The notes under the pieces were generated by a model. It saw only the letters and a program-made list of their open reading frames with translations. It was not told the origin of the DNA and did not search any database. The position numbers and the translations under genes were made by a program. A DNA stretch of 64,000 nucleotides, from NCBI GenBank assembly GCA_934120135.1, contig CAKOTK010000005.1, forward strand, positions 1-64,000. Reading direction: 5' to 3'. Shown here in pieces: positions 25,360-34,889 of the stretch (the first letter of the stretch is position 1; every line of letters begins with the position of its first letter). This DNA comes from an uncultured Clostridia bacterium (GTDB lineage Bacteria > Bacillota > Clostridia > TANB77 > CAG-508).

Positions 25360-27090
25360 ATGGAAGAATATAAAGTAAAATATAATGCTTGGCTTAATGA
25401 TCCTGTTATTTCAGAAGAAGACAAGCAAGATTTAAGAAATATCCAAAATGATGAAAAAGAAATTGAAGATAGATTTTATAAAGACCTAGAATTTGGTACA
25501 GCTGGTTTAAGAGGTGTTATTGGTATTGGTACTAACAGAATGAATAAATATACTGTTACAAAAGCATCTCAAGGTTTAGCAAATTATATTATTAAAAAAG
25601 GTGGACAAGATAAAGGTGTTGCAATTGCTTATGACTCAAGAAGAATGTCAACAGAATTTAGTGAACAAGCCGCACTTTGTTTAAATGCAAATGGAATTAA
25701 AACATATAGATTTGATAGTTTAAGACCAACTCCTGAATTATCTTTTGCAGTAAGAAACTTAGGATGTACTGCTGGTATAGTTGTAACAGCAAGTCATAAT
25801 CCTCCTGAATATAATGGTTACAAAGTTTACTGGGATGATGGTGCTCAAATAGTTGAGCCAACAGATAAAGAAATTATTGCTGAGGTAAATGCTGTTACTG
25901 ATTTTTCTACAATTAAAACTATGGATAAGCAAGAAGCTATTAATAAAGGCTTATACAATGTTATTGGAGAAGAAATTGATAAAAAATATATTGCTGAATT
26001 AAAAAAATTAGTAGTAAATGATGAAGCAATAAAAAATAATCAAAAAAATATTAAAATAGTATATACTCCACTTCATGGAACAGGAAACCGTTTGGTACAT
26101 GCAATTTTAGACGAATTAGGTTTTGAAAATGTTTATGTAGTACCTGAACAAGAAAAACCTGATGGGAATTTTCCTACTGTTGATTATCCTAACCCTGAAG
26201 ACCCTAAAGCATTCAAATTAGCTTTAGAATTGGCAAAAGAAAAAGATGCTGATTTAATTTTAGCTAATGACCCAGATGCTGATAGATTAGGTATGTATGT
26301 AAAAGATACAAAAACTGGTGAATATATTCAATTTAATGGAAATATGACAGGAAATTTAATTGCAGAGTATATATTATCTCAAAAGCAATCTCATAATAAA
26401 TTACCTGCAAATGGTGCAGTAATTAAAACAATAGTATCTTCTAATTTAACAGATGCAATTGCTAAAGCATATAATGTAAAACTATTTTCAACATTAACTG
26501 GCTTTAAAAATATTGCAAAAATTATTAGAGGATTTGAAGAAAATAATAATGAATATGAATGTTTATATTCTTATGAAGAAAGCTATGGATGTATAATTGG
26601 AACACATGCTAGAGATAAAGATGGAATTGTTGCAGTTATGACTTTATGCGAAGCTGCTTGTTACTATAAAGAAAAAGGTATGACTTTATGGGATGCAATG
26701 ATTGCAATGTATGAAAAATATGGTTATTATAAAGAAAGACAATTTTCAATTACTTTAAAAGGTGTTGAAGGAGCTGAAGCAATTAAACAAATGATGGAAA
26801 ATATGAGAAATAACCCACCAAAAGAAATTGCAGGCGAAAAAGTATTATCAGTTGGAGATTATTTAGTACAAACTATTTGCTACACAGATTCTGGTAAATG
26901 TGAATCTACAAATCTACCAAAATCAAATGTACTTTATTATGATTTAACAAATGATAATTGGTGCTGTGTACGTCCTTCTGGAACAGAACCTAAAATTAAA
27001 TTCTATATGGGTGTGAAAGGCACAAGCCTAGAAGACGCTGATAAAAAATTAAATGAATTAGAAAGTGCAATGAGAGAAATTGCAGGATAA
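25360..27090 (+). CDS. Phosphoglucomutase / phosphomannomutase
   Basis: 576 residues, the size of PgcA-type enzymes. Four domains: TAGLRGVIGIGTNRMN near residue 47, phosphoserine loop TASHNPPEYNGYKVY near 146 (Ser is the phosphorylated residue), metal loop NDPDADRLGMYV near 305, and the phosphate-binding RPSGTEPKIKFYMGV near 545. It interconverts hexose-6- and hexose-1-phosphate. With the preceding pyrophosphorylase it would make UDP-sugars for glycolipid or wall synthesis. Confidence 0.93.
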   Translation: MEEYKVKYNAWLNDPVISEEDKQDLRNIQNDEKEIEDRFYKDLEFGTAGLRGVIGIGTNRMNKYTVTKASQGLANYIIKKGGQDKGVAIAYDSRRMSTEFSEQAALCLNANGIKTYRFDSLRPTPELSFAVRNLGCTAGIVVTASHNPPEYNGYKVYWDDGAQIVEPTDKEIIAEVNAVTDFSTIKTMDKQEAINKGLYNVIGEEIDKKYIAELKKLVVNDEAIKNNQKNIKIVYTPLHGTGNRLVHAILDELGFENVYVVPEQEKPDGNFPTVDYPNPEDPKAFKLALELAKEKDADLILANDPDADRLGMYVKDTKTGEYIQFNGNMTGNLIAEYILSQKQSHNKLPANGAVIKTIVSSNLTDAIAKAYNVKLFSTLTGFKNIAKIIRGFEENNNEYECLYSYEESYGCIIGTHARDKDGIVAVMTLCEAACYYKEKGMTLWDAMIAMYEKYGYYKERQFSITLKGVEGAEAIKQMMENMRNNPPKEIAGEKVLSVGDYLVQTICYTDSGKCESTNLPKSNVLYYDLTNDNWCCVRPSGTEPKIKFYMGVKGTSLEDADKKLNELESAMREIAG

Positions 27091-27096
27091 AAAATA

Positions 27097-27120
27097 AAAG
27101 TGGCTTTCGCCACTTTTTAT
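27097..27120. terminator. Bidirectional terminator
   Basis: AAAGTGGC-TTTC-GCCACTTT with flanking A and T runs, between convergent genes. Confidence 0.88.
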
Positions 27121-27836
27121 TTTTTATCTTCTTTCCATCCGTTTATGTGAGCTCTTTTTATTGCTCCTGTCATATTTGCTCTAATTGTTGGAATTTGTTT
27201 TTCCCATTCAAATACCATATTTTTCATATCTTCTCTTTTTGAAACTCCATCCATTGGGCAAACCTTTGGCATTACCTCTACATTATTTCTTTTAACAAAC
27301 TTTTTTATTTCTTTTTCAGGTGTATCTATTAAAGGCCTAATAAGTGTAATTTTAGAACGGTCCATATAACTTACTGGCGCAAAAGTTGATAAATTACCTG
27401 CATACAAAAAGTTAAGTAAAAATGTTTCCAAAGCATCATCTTGGTTATGCCCTAGTGCAATTTTATTACATCCTTCTCTTATTGCCACTGAATTTATTAT
27501 TCCTCTACGTAAATTTGCACATAATGAACATGGATTTTTTTCTTTTCTAATGTCAAATACTATTTCTTTAATATGTGAAACTTCTTCAACATATTCTACA
27601 CCTATTTCTTCACACTTAGTTTTTAAAAATTCAGAATTAAAAAATTCAAATCCAGGATTTACACTAATTGCAATAACATCAAATTTTTTAGGATAAAATC
27701 TCTGTAATGCTTTTAATCCCATAAGCAATGTAAATGAATCTTTTCCACCTGAAAGTCCTACTGCTATTTTATCTCCTTCTTCTATCATATTATAATTATC
27801 AATTGTTCTTCTTAAATAACTTAAAATACGTTGCAT
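27117..27836 (-). CDS. TtcA-like tRNA thiolase (PP-loop ATPase)
   Basis: 239 residues. PP-loop LSGGKDSFTLLMGL near residue 31, the CxxC pair in NPCSLCANLRRG near 100 that could bind an iron-sulfur cluster, LGHNQDDALET near 128, and a third Cys in PKVCPMDG near 196. The TtcA/TtuA superfamily activates a tRNA base with ATP and inserts sulfur. TtcA itself modifies C32; the precise position modified here is not readable. Confidence 0.85.
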   Translation of the reverse strand: MQRILSYLRRTIDNYNMIEEGDKIAVGLSGGKDSFTLLMGLKALQRFYPKKFDVIAISVNPGFEFFNSEFLKTKCEEIGVEYVEEVSHIKEIVFDIRKEKNPCSLCANLRRGIINSVAIREGCNKIALGHNQDDALETFLLNFLYAGNLSTFAPVSYMDRSKITLIRPLIDTPEKEIKKFVKRNNVEVMPKVCPMDGVSKREDMKNMVFEWEKQIPTIRANMTGAIKRAHINGWKEDKK

Positions 27837-27883
27837 TTATTTTCCCTCTAAACATTAAATTCTTATATAAAACAGATAAATTG

Positions 27884-27912
27884 TTGACTTTTTCTGTTTT
27901 TATGAGTATAAT
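27884..27912 (+). promoter_or_regulatory. Promoter of antisense RNA
   Basis: TTGACT, exactly 17 bases, consensus TATAAT. It points toward the terminator at 27981-28015. Confidence 0.75.
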
Positions 27913-27918
27913 AAATAT

Positions 27919-28018
27919 ATAAAGATAAGCGACCACAGAAATGTGGCGTATCGCTAAATAGTATTTTTAAGAATTAAAATACATCTCTAACGACCAGACA
28001 GAGATGTGTTTTTTTTGC
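27919..28018 (+). ncRNA. Probable antitoxin RNA of a type I toxin-antitoxin pair
   Basis: About 100 bases between the strong promoter and a hairpin ACATCTCT/AGAGATGT followed by eight T. It contains the hairpin CCACA-GAAA-TGTGG in its 5' part. No ORF. Its 3' third is complementary to the end of the toxin ORF, and its 5' end (GATAAGC...CGTATCGCT) resembles the toxin mRNA leader, which is encoded in the opposite direction at 28160-28195. Ends are inferred. Confidence 0.65.
27981..28015. terminator. Terminator shared by toxin mRNA and antisense RNA
   Basis: ACATCTCT-loop-AGAGATGT has T8 on the + side and an A/T-rich stretch on the other; it overlaps the toxin stop codon. Confidence 0.7.
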
Positions 28019-28139
28019 TGTCTAATTTTCTCGTTGTAACAATTAAAGTTACAAACAAGGCAATAGCGACAACAGTTATAATTGCAAGTTCAATAAATAA
28101 TATGTATATAAATATAAAACAAACTTGTATTAATAACAT
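27987..28139 (-). CDS. Small hydrophobic peptide, probable type I toxin
   Basis: 50 residues starting at ATG 28139 with GGGAGG eight or so bases upstream. One long hydrophobic segment (residues 2-34, LLIQVCFIFIYILFIELAII...) and a polar basic tail TTRKLDSKKNTSLSGR. Size and layout fit small membrane toxins of type I systems in Firmicutes, such as TxpA or BsrG; the sequence itself was not matched to a family. Overlapping antisense RNA with its own promoter supports the call. Confidence 0.6.
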   Translation of the reverse strand: MLLIQVCFIFIYILFIELAIITVVAIALFVTLIVTTRKLDSKKNTSLSGR

Positions 28140-28200
28140 ATGCACCGCCTCCCTTCATTCAGAAAGCGATACGTCACACTCTGTTTTGCTTATCTATTAA

Positions 28201-28229
28201 ATTATACTATTTTTTTACTTTTAAAACAA
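28201..28229 (-). promoter_or_regulatory. Promoter of toxin mRNA
   Basis: On the minus strand TTGTTT, 17 bases, consensus TATAAT. The transcript would begin near 28193 and have a leader of about 55 bases. Confidence 0.7.
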
Positions 28230-28315
28230 GCGAACATTACAATTTTTCCAGTAACATTTAGCCGTTTTTTTCATAAGTTATTATTATAATTTACATCTAT
28301 TTGGAGGAATTGTAC

Positions 28316-28483
28316 ATGGATGAATTTGAATATAGAGGAGATAAAAAAGGACCTAAAAAAAAGTTTGATTTTAAGAAAAGAAAAGATAATACTGTAAAAT
28401 CTCTTTTTGAAATAGAGCATTTTTTGCGCGATTTTAAACAGGTTGCAAAGGGAATAAAATTTTATAAAGTTTTTAAATGGTGA
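28316..28483 (+). CDS. Small basic protein, unknown
   Basis: 55 residues; ATG 28316 has GGAGG nine bases upstream. Very basic first half (RGDKKGPKKKFDFKKRKD), then an amphipathic helix (SLFEIEHFLRDFKQVAKGIKFYKVF). Not recognised; the composition would fit nucleic-acid or membrane-surface binding. Confidence 0.6.
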   Translation: MDEFEYRGDKKGPKKKFDFKKRKDNTVKSLFEIEHFLRDFKQVAKGIKFYKVFKW

Positions 28484-28562
28484 TTTTGGGGTCGGGGTCA
28501 AAAGTTACCTTTTTTTCAGCAAAAGGTTCCTTTTGATCTCGTCCCCAGAATTGCCCAAAATT
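28484..28562. terminator. Large imperfect hairpin between convergent genes
   Basis: ATTTTGGGG...GGGG..AAAAG..CCTTTT on the left pairs, with bulges, with AAAAGG..CTTTTGAT..CCCC..CCCAAAAT on the right. It is the most GC-rich spot nearby and probably terminates both flanking genes. Confidence 0.55.
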
Positions 28563-28565
28563 GTT

Positions 28566-29117
28566 TTATTTAATTCTAGTAAAAGTATCTTTAAAATTAA
28601 TTTTTCTATCTTTAAATTCTTTATTTTCTTGTCCATTGATTAGTATTTTTACACCACTTACTTCATTAAGTTCAGTCAAAGTATTTACTATAGCTTTTAT
28701 TGTTGCTTGTTCTGCTTTTTCCCCACCTTCATGATTCTCAATAAATTCATTTGATAAATCTAAGTACACTACATCTCCTTTTAATTCTGCCCCTAGTACT
28801 TTAGTTCCATTTGGAATAGCTGACTGTAACTTTTCGTTTTTAGGTTGTTCTATTAAAAGATTAACTAATGTTTCATATGGGTCTGTTAGCAAGTTTTTCA
28901 CGTCTATCATTCTTCCTTCTGGTGTTAATTCTTTAGTTTCCTTATTCACATAGTATAAAGTTACTAAAGCTGTTCTCATTTGTTCATCTGTAGTTTCTTC
29001 TTGTGGCTGAATTACATTGTTTTCAACATTTTTATCTTTATTTTTCCATAGTAAAAATGCTGTAATAGCTATTGCTATTATTAAAATAATTATAATAATT
29101 AATGTTTTCTTATTCAT
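28566..29117 (-). CDS. GerMN-domain protein
   Basis: 183 residues. N-terminal anchor (residues 5-24), acidic linker, then a GerMN domain: VTLYYVNKETKELTPEGRMIDV, EQPKNEKLQSAIPNGTKVL, and DLSNEFIENHEGGEKAEQATIKAIVNTL in shorter stretches. GerM in Bacillus is needed in sporulation to hold the SpoIIQ-SpoIIIAH channel in place and for germination. The protein has one GerMN domain instead of two, so orthology is not certain. Confidence 0.8.
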   Translation of the reverse strand: MNKKTLIIIIILIIAIAITAFLLWKNKDKNVENNVIQPQEETTDEQMRTALVTLYYVNKETKELTPEGRMIDVKNLLTDPYETLVNLLIEQPKNEKLQSAIPNGTKVLGAELKGDVVYLDLSNEFIENHEGGEKAEQATIKAIVNTLTELNEVSGVKILINGQENKEFKDRKINFKDTFTRIK

Positions 29118-29242
29118 AAAAAATCATCCTTTCATTTACTTGTACTAATCAATAATTATGTACAGCTTGTTTATTTTAGAACTATAATTTTTTCTTTTTG
29201 TGAAACTTCTGTGAATTGGTGCTATTTACCATGTCAAATACA

Positions 29243-29271
29243 TTGACTTTTTATCAATTTTTATGTAAAAT
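29243..29271 (+). promoter_or_regulatory. Sigma-A-like promoter
   Basis: TTGACT, 17 bases, TAAAAT; ribosome site TTAGGAGAT before ATG 29323. Confidence 0.6.
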
Positions 29272-29322
29272 ATTTAGTGATTTATATTGATTTCAATATA
29301 ATAGTTAGGAGATATTTATTAA

Positions 29323-32300
29323 ATGGAAAAATTATTACATGTAGGTTTAGACGTAGGGTCTACCACAGTTAAAATCGTTATTATGGACGAAAATTTAAAT
29401 ACAATATATACAGATTATCAAAGACATTTTTCTGACACTAAGAATACAGTTTGCAATGTATTAACAGATTTAGCAGAAAAATATGAAGACTATGAATTCA
29501 CTATAGCCCTAACAGGTTCTGGTGCTATGAGTGCTGCTAATTTTCTAGATTTACCATTTATTCAAGAAGTTGTTTCTTGTAAAAGAGCAGTTGAAAAGTA
29601 CATACCACAAACTGATGTAGTTATTGAGCTTGGTGGAGAAGATGCTAAAATTATATATTTTGATAAGTCAATTGAGCAACGTATGAATGGTACTTGTGCT
29701 GGTGGTACAGGTGCATTTATAGACCAGATGGCATCTCTTTTACATACAGATCCAACTGGTTTAAATGAGTTAGCTAAAAATCATAAAATGATATATCCAA
29801 TAGCTTCACGTTGTGGTGTTTTTGCAAAGACTGATGTTCAACCTCTATTAAATGAAGGAGCTGCAAAAGAAGATATTGCTGCATCAATTTTTCAAGCTGT
29901 TGTTAATCAAACAATTAGTGGTTTAGCTTGTGGAAGGCCAATTCGTGGAAATGTTGCATTTTTAGGTGGTCCATTAAATTATTTATCAGAACTTCGTAAT
30001 CGTTTTATTGAAACATTAAAGTTAGAGGGCGACGCAATCATTATTCCTGAAGAAGCTCATCTTTTAGTTGCAAAAGGTGCTGCATTAGACTCTGTAGAAT
30101 CTTCTCATGCAATTACATCACAAAAATTAAAAAGTAAAATAGAAATGTTAAGAAGTTCACATGATGACACTTCTCACCCACTTTCACCTTTATTTTCTAT
30201 AGATGAAGAATATAAAGAATTTAAAGAAAGACATGATAAAGAAACCGTAAAAAAAGGTGATTTAAAAACTTATGAAGGTGACTGTTTCGTAGGTATAGAT
30301 GCAGGTTCTACAACAACAAAATTAACTGTAATTGACAGTGAAGGAACTCTTCTTTATTCATTATATGGAAGTAATGAAGGAAATCCTTTACAAAGTGTTA
30401 TTCAAATGCTTAAAAAATTATATGCAGAAAAGCCTGAAAAAGCTATAATTCGTTATAGTGGTGTTACAGGTTATGGCGAGAAACTTATACAAACTGCATT
30501 AAATGTTGATTTAAATGAAATTGAAACAATAGCACATTATACAGCAGCAAAACAATTTATGCCTAATGTTACTAGTATAGTAGATATTGGTGGTCAAGAT
30601 ATGAAATATATTCGTATGAAAAATGGCGCAATTGATAATATTATGCTAAATGAGGCTTGTTCTTCTGGTTGTGGTTCATTTATTGAAACATTTGCTAAAA
30701 GTTTAAATTTGTCTATTGAAGAATTCGTAAATTCTGCTTTAGAAGCAAGAAGACCCGTTGATTTAGGTTCTCGTTGTACAGTATTTATGAATTCAAAAAT
30801 TAAACAAGCTCAAAAAGAAGGCTATAGTGTCGGAGATATTTCTGCTGGACTTTCATATTCTGTTATAAAAAATGCTATTCAAAAAGTAATGAAAGTTAGA
30901 GATGTAAAAACTTTAGGTGCACACATTGTTGTACAAGGAGGTACTTTCTACAATGATGCAGTATTACGTGCATTTGAGTTAATTGTTGGTAGAAATGTTG
31001 TAAGACCTGATATTGCCGGTTTAATGGGTGCTTATGGTGTGGCATTACTTGCCAAAGAACAATATGAAGCTAATTTAGATATGGAATATGTATCTACTTT
31101 AAGCAAACCTGAAGACTTAGTTAAATTAAAAATTGATATTTCACATGTTCGTTGTAATGGTTGTGAAAATCATTGTTTACTTACAATAAATAAATTTAGT
31201 AATGGGTCAAGATATATCTCTGGTAACCGTTGTGAAAAAGGTGCTGGAAATGTTGGAGAGCATAAAGATTTACCAAATGTTATGAAATATAAATATGAAA
31301 GAATCTTTGGTTATACTCCTTTAGATGAAAAAGATGCTCCTCGTGGAACTATTGGTATTCCTAGGATTTTGAATATGTATGAGGATTATCCTTTCTGGTT
31401 TACATTTTTAACGAATTTAGGATTCCGTGTTATTTTATCAGAAAAAAGTAATCGTAAAACTTATGAAAAAGGAATGGAAAGTATGCCATCTGAATCAGTT
31501 TGCTTCCCTGCAAAACTTTCTCATGGTCATATTATAGGGCTTATAAAACAAGGTATAAAAACTATTTTTTATCCATGTATGCCATATTCAAGAAAAGAAT
31601 ATGAAAAAGCTGATAACCATTATAATTGCCCTATTGTAATTTCATATTCAGAAGTTTTAAAAAATAATGTTGAAGAATTAAAAGAAAACGATATTAAATT
31701 TTTAAATCCATTTTTACCTTTCGATTGTAAAAAACTAGCTGAAACAATTATGGAATTGCCAGAATTTGCTGAATACAACTTTACTAAAAAAGAATTATTA
31801 ACAGCTGCAAAAAAAGCTGAAGAAGAGTATCAAAAATGTAAACAAGATATTCGTGATAAAGGTGAAGAAACCTTAGAATATATGAATAAAAATAATTTAA
31901 AAGGTATTGTTTTAGCAGGAAGACCATATCATGTAGACCCTGAAGTAAATCATGGTATTGATACTTTAATTACAAGCTTAGGTTTATGCGTTTTAACAGA
32001 AGATTCAGTTTGTAATCAAACTGAAGTTAAAAGACCTATTCGTGTAGTTGATCAATGGGTATTTCATGCTAGATTATATGCAGCAGCAGATTTTGTTGGT
32101 AAACATGACAACCTTGAATTAGTTCAATTAAATTCATTCGGTTGTGGTGTAGATGCTGTTACTACTGATCAAGTTGAAGAAATATTAAACAGCTTTGGTA
32201 AAATGTATACTTTAATAAAAATAGATGAAATAAATAATTTAGGTGCTGTTCGTATTCGTATTCGTTCCCTTTTAGCTAGTATGAAGAAAAGAGAACAAAA

Positions 32301-33639
32301 TAAAGAATTAGAAAAAGGCTCTGGAAATTATGAGCAAGTTAAAAAAATCTTTGATAAAGATATGAAAAAGGATTATACTATTTTAATTCCTCAAATGGCT
32401 CCAATACATTTTGAGCTACTAGAAGCTGCAGTTGCTTCATGTGGTTACAAAGTAGAATTATTAAGGAACTGTACTCAACATACTGTTGAAACTGGATTGA
32501 AATATGTAAATAATGATGCCTGTTATCCATCTATTTTAACTACTGGTCAAATGATAGAAGCTTTGGAGTCTGGCAAATATGATTTAAATAAAACAGCTTT
32601 AATAATGTCTCAAACTGGTGGTGGTTGCAGAGCAACAAACTACATTGGATTTATTCGTAAAGCTTTAAAAGATGCTGGCTTTGCAAATGTTCCAGTTATA
32701 TCATTTAATGTTGTTGGTATGGAAAAAATGCCTGGATTTAAAATTACAATACCAATGATTGAAAGAATGATTAAATGTGTTGTATATGCAGATTTATTAC
32801 AAAAAATGCTTACAAAAAATAGAGCTTATGAAATACACAAAGGTGAAACTCAAAAATTATTTGATGAGTGGATGGAAAAATGTAAAACATTAGTTGTAAA
32901 ATCAACTATGAAAGAATTTAAGCAAAGTATTTATGATATAGTAAATGATTTTGAAAAAATCGAGCTAGATACTTCAGTTGAAAAACCAAAAGTAGGTATT
33001 GTTGGTGAGGTACTTATTAAATATCATCCTTTTGGAAATAATTTTGTAGCAGATAAATTGGAAGAAGAAGGTGCTGAAGTAATTCTTCCTGATTTTATGG
33101 GATTTGTTAAATTTATAGCAACACATAAAATTACCTTTAATCAATTAATAAAAACTGATAAAATGAAAGCCAAATTATTTAAAGCTGCAATTAAATTAAT
33201 TGATATTTTAGAAAAAGATTCTGTTATAGCTCTTAAAAATTCTAAAAAAGGTTATTTATTACCTTGCAATATATTTGAGCTAGAAACTAAAGTTAAGGAC
33301 ATTTTATCAATTGGAAATCAAACAGGTGAAGGCTGGTTTTTAACAGCTGAAATGGTAGAATATATTGAACATGGTATTCCAAATATAGTTTGTGTGCAAC
33401 CATTTGCATGTTTACCAAATCATGTAGTTGGAAAAGGTGTTATAAAAACTATTAGAGATAAATACCCTGATGCAAATATTGCTCCAGTTGATTATGATCC
33501 TGGCGCTAGTGAAGCAAATCAAACAAATAGAATTAAATTATTAATGACTGTTGCAAAAGATAATTTAAAAAGACAACAAAAAGAAAAATTAGCTATTGAA
33601 AAAGAAAATGCAAATAAAGATAAAAAAATAACAGTATAA
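29323..33639 (+). CDS. Fused 2-hydroxyacyl-CoA dehydratase activator / dehydratase-like protein
   Basis: 1438 residues. Two tandem BadF/HgdC-type ATPase domains: GLDVGSTTVKIVIMDE near residue 7 with GTCAGGTGAFIDQMA near 127, and GIDAGSTTTKLTVIDSEG near 325 with NEACSSGCGSFIETFA near 445. Each has the Cys that ligates the shared iron-sulfur cluster in this family. A DUF2229 region follows (CNGCENHC near 610; IGIPRILNMYEDYPFW), then a HgdB-like C-terminal part with several Cys (NNDACYPS, GGGCRATNYIG). Known relatives couple ATP hydrolysis to low-potential electron transfer for dehydration or reduction; the substrate of these giant clostridial versions is not known. Confidence 0.85.
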   Translation: MEKLLHVGLDVGSTTVKIVIMDENLNTIYTDYQRHFSDTKNTVCNVLTDLAEKYEDYEFTIALTGSGAMSAANFLDLPFIQEVVSCKRAVEKYIPQTDVVIELGGEDAKIIYFDKSIEQRMNGTCAGGTGAFIDQMASLLHTDPTGLNELAKNHKMIYPIASRCGVFAKTDVQPLLNEGAAKEDIAASIFQAVVNQTISGLACGRPIRGNVAFLGGPLNYLSELRNRFIETLKLEGDAIIIPEEAHLLVAKGAALDSVESSHAITSQKLKSKIEMLRSSHDDTSHPLSPLFSIDEEYKEFKERHDKETVKKGDLKTYEGDCFVGIDAGSTTTKLTVIDSEGTLLYSLYGSNEGNPLQSVIQMLKKLYAEKPEKAIIRYSGVTGYGEKLIQTALNVDLNEIETIAHYTAAKQFMPNVTSIVDIGGQDMKYIRMKNGAIDNIMLNEACSSGCGSFIETFAKSLNLSIEEFVNSALEARRPVDLGSRCTVFMNSKIKQAQKEGYSVGDISAGLSYSVIKNAIQKVMKVRDVKTLGAHIVVQGGTFYNDAVLRAFELIVGRNVVRPDIAGLMGAYGVALLAKEQYEANLDMEYVSTLSKPEDLVKLKIDISHVRCNGCENHCLLTINKFSNGSRYISGNRCEKGAGNVGEHKDLPNVMKYKYERIFGYTPLDEKDAPRGTIGIPRILNMYEDYPFWFTFLTNLGFRVILSEKSNRKTYEKGMESMPSESVCFPAKLSHGHIIGLIKQGIKTIFYPCMPYSRKEYEKADNHYNCPIVISYSEVLKNNVEELKENDIKFLNPFLPFDCKKLAETIMELPEFAEYNFTKKELLTAAKKAEEEYQKCKQDIRDKGEETLEYMNKNNLKGIVLAGRPYHVDPEVNHGIDTLITSLGLCVLTEDSVCNQTEVKRPIRVVDQWVFHARLYAAADFVGKHDNLELVQLNSFGCGVDAVTTDQVEEILNSFGKMYTLIKIDEINNLGAVRIRIRSLLASMKKREQNKELEKGSGNYEQVKKIFDKDMKKDYTILIPQMAPIHFELLEAAVASCGYKVELLRNCTQHTVETGLKYVNNDACYPSILTTGQMIEALESGKYDLNKTALIMSQTGGGCRATNYIGFIRKALKDAGFANVPVISFNVVGMEKMPGFKITIPMIERMIKCVVYADLLQKMLTKNRAYEIHKGETQKLFDEWMEKCKTLVVKSTMKEFKQSIYDIVNDFEKIELDTSVEKPKVGIVGEVLIKYHPFGNNFVADKLEEEGAEVILPDFMGFVKFIATHKITFNQLIKTDKMKAKLFKAAIKLIDILEKDSVIALKNSKKGYLLPCNIFELETKVKDILSIGNQTGEGWFLTAEMVEYIEHGIPNIVCVQPFACLPNHVVGKGVIKTIRDKYPDANIAPVDYDPGASEANQTNRIKLLMTVAKDNLKRQQKEKLAIEKENANKDKKITV

Positions 33640-33652
33640 ACTACTGTTATTT
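33626..33652 (+). terminator. Terminator overlapping the stop codon of the activase gene
   Basis: AAATAACAGTA pairs with TACTGTTATTT, followed by T. Confidence 0.8.
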
Positions 33653-33655
33653 TTT

Positions 33656-33746
33656 TGGCGTAGGTGAGAGGATTTGAACCTCCGCGGCCCTTGCGAACCC
33701 TAACAGTTTAGCAAACTGTCCCCTTCAACCACTTGGGTACACCTAC
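33656..33746 (-). tRNA. tRNA-Ser (anticodon GCT)
   Basis: 91 bases with CCA and a long variable arm. Acceptor GTAGGTG/CACCTAC; anticodon loop TTGCTAA (reads AGC/AGU). Confidence 0.95.
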
Positions 33747-33778
33747 ATATTTTAGAATGTGTTTTTTCTATAAAAAAA

Positions 33779-33870
<92 letters not shown>

Positions 33871-33959
33871 ACTTAAGTTATCAATACTAATGTACCGGTA
33901 ACCTTATATATAATAGCACATTTGTCACTCAGTTGTCAATAGAATTATACTTAGAAAAT

Positions 33960-34003
33960 CAAAAAATTGCTAAAATTTATTTATTAAAATTTTAGCAATT
34001 TTT
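33960..34003. terminator. Terminator of the parAB operon
   Basis: AAAAAATTGCTAAAATTT pairs with AAATTTTAGCAATTTTTT. Confidence 0.85.
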
Positions 34004-34006
34004 TAT

Positions 34007-34870
34007 CTATTTTATTAGGTTTAAAATTCTTTCTAATTCATCATTTGTAGAGTATTGAATGATAATTTTACCACTTCTTTTTCCTGCATTTAACTTAACT
34101 TTTGTTCCAAAGAAACTTTGGAAACTATCTTCTATATCTCTACAAATAGCTTGTCTTCTCTCTTCATATTTAGGTGATGTTTTCTTTTGATCTTGAACTT
34201 TCTTTTCAATATCTCTAACTGTTTCACCTTTTTCTATAATCCTAATTGCTGCAGCATATTGTTTGTCTGGATCTGTTATACATAATAAAGATCTACAATG
34301 GCCTTCATTTAGTTTGCCATCAATAGCTAATTGCATTACTCTTTCGTCTAAGTTCAATAATCTTAATGTATTTGTAACTGTACTCCTATTTAAACCTATT
34401 GTATCTGCTAATTGTTGTTGTGTCATACCATAATCATCTAATAATTGTCTAAAACCTCTTGCTTTATCTATTGGATTTAAGTCTTCTCTTTGTATATTTT
34501 CAATTAAAGCAATTTCCTTGTTTTTTCTTTCGTCATTTTCTCTAACAATACAAGGCATTTCTTTTAACCCAGCTTTTTTAGCAGCTCTCCATCTTCTTTC
34601 ACCTGCAACAATCTCATAATATCCATCTTTTTTAGAAACTATAATTGGTTGAATTACACCATATTTTTCTATTGATTTTGCAAGTTCTTCTATTGATTCA
34701 CTTGGAAAATTTCTTCTTGGTTGATTTCTATTTGGTTCTATTTCAATAACTTTTATGCTTTGAACAATTTCTTCCCCATCTTTTAATTTTTTTTCTTCTT
34801 CTTTAGTTAATTGATTTTCACTAAATAAAGCTTCTAATCCTTTTCCTAAACCTGTTTTTTTAACAGCCAT
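34007..34870 (-). CDS. parB: Chromosome-partitioning protein ParB / Spo0J
   Basis: 287 residues from ATG 34870, which has AAGGAGATG upstream; the longer frame would overlap parA. N-terminal GLGKGLEALFS, the CTPase/Arg-rich patch VAGERRWRAAKKAG near 95, and the helix-turn-helix MTQQQLADTIGLNRSTVTNTL near 150. It loads at parS sites near the origin, spreads as a clamp and recruits SMC; with ParA it segregates origins. No convincing parS site was found (see rejected items). Confidence 0.95.
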   Translation of the reverse strand: MAVKKTGLGKGLEALFSENQLTKEEEKKLKDGEEIVQSIKVIEIEPNRNQPRRNFPSESIEELAKSIEKYGVIQPIIVSKKDGYYEIVAGERRWRAAKKAGLKEMPCIVRENDERKNKEIALIENIQREDLNPIDKARGFRQLLDDYGMTQQQLADTIGLNRSTVTNTLRLLNLDERVMQLAIDGKLNEGHCRSLLCITDPDKQYAAAIRIIEKGETVRDIEKKVQDQKKTSPKYEERRQAICRDIEDSFQSFFGTKVKLNAGKRSGKIIIQYSTNDELERILNLIK

Positions 34871-34889
34871 TATAACATCTCCTTTTCTT

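Noticed and set aside
28006..28200. 64-codon + strand ORF over the toxin locus
   Set aside because: Runs antisense to the toxin frame and has no ribosome site; the minus-strand peptide has promoter and ribosome site.
29323..33639. Reverse transcriptase of the presumed DGR
   Set aside because: All long ORFs were read for a YxDD-type motif and RT fold; none fits, so the mutator is not in this window.
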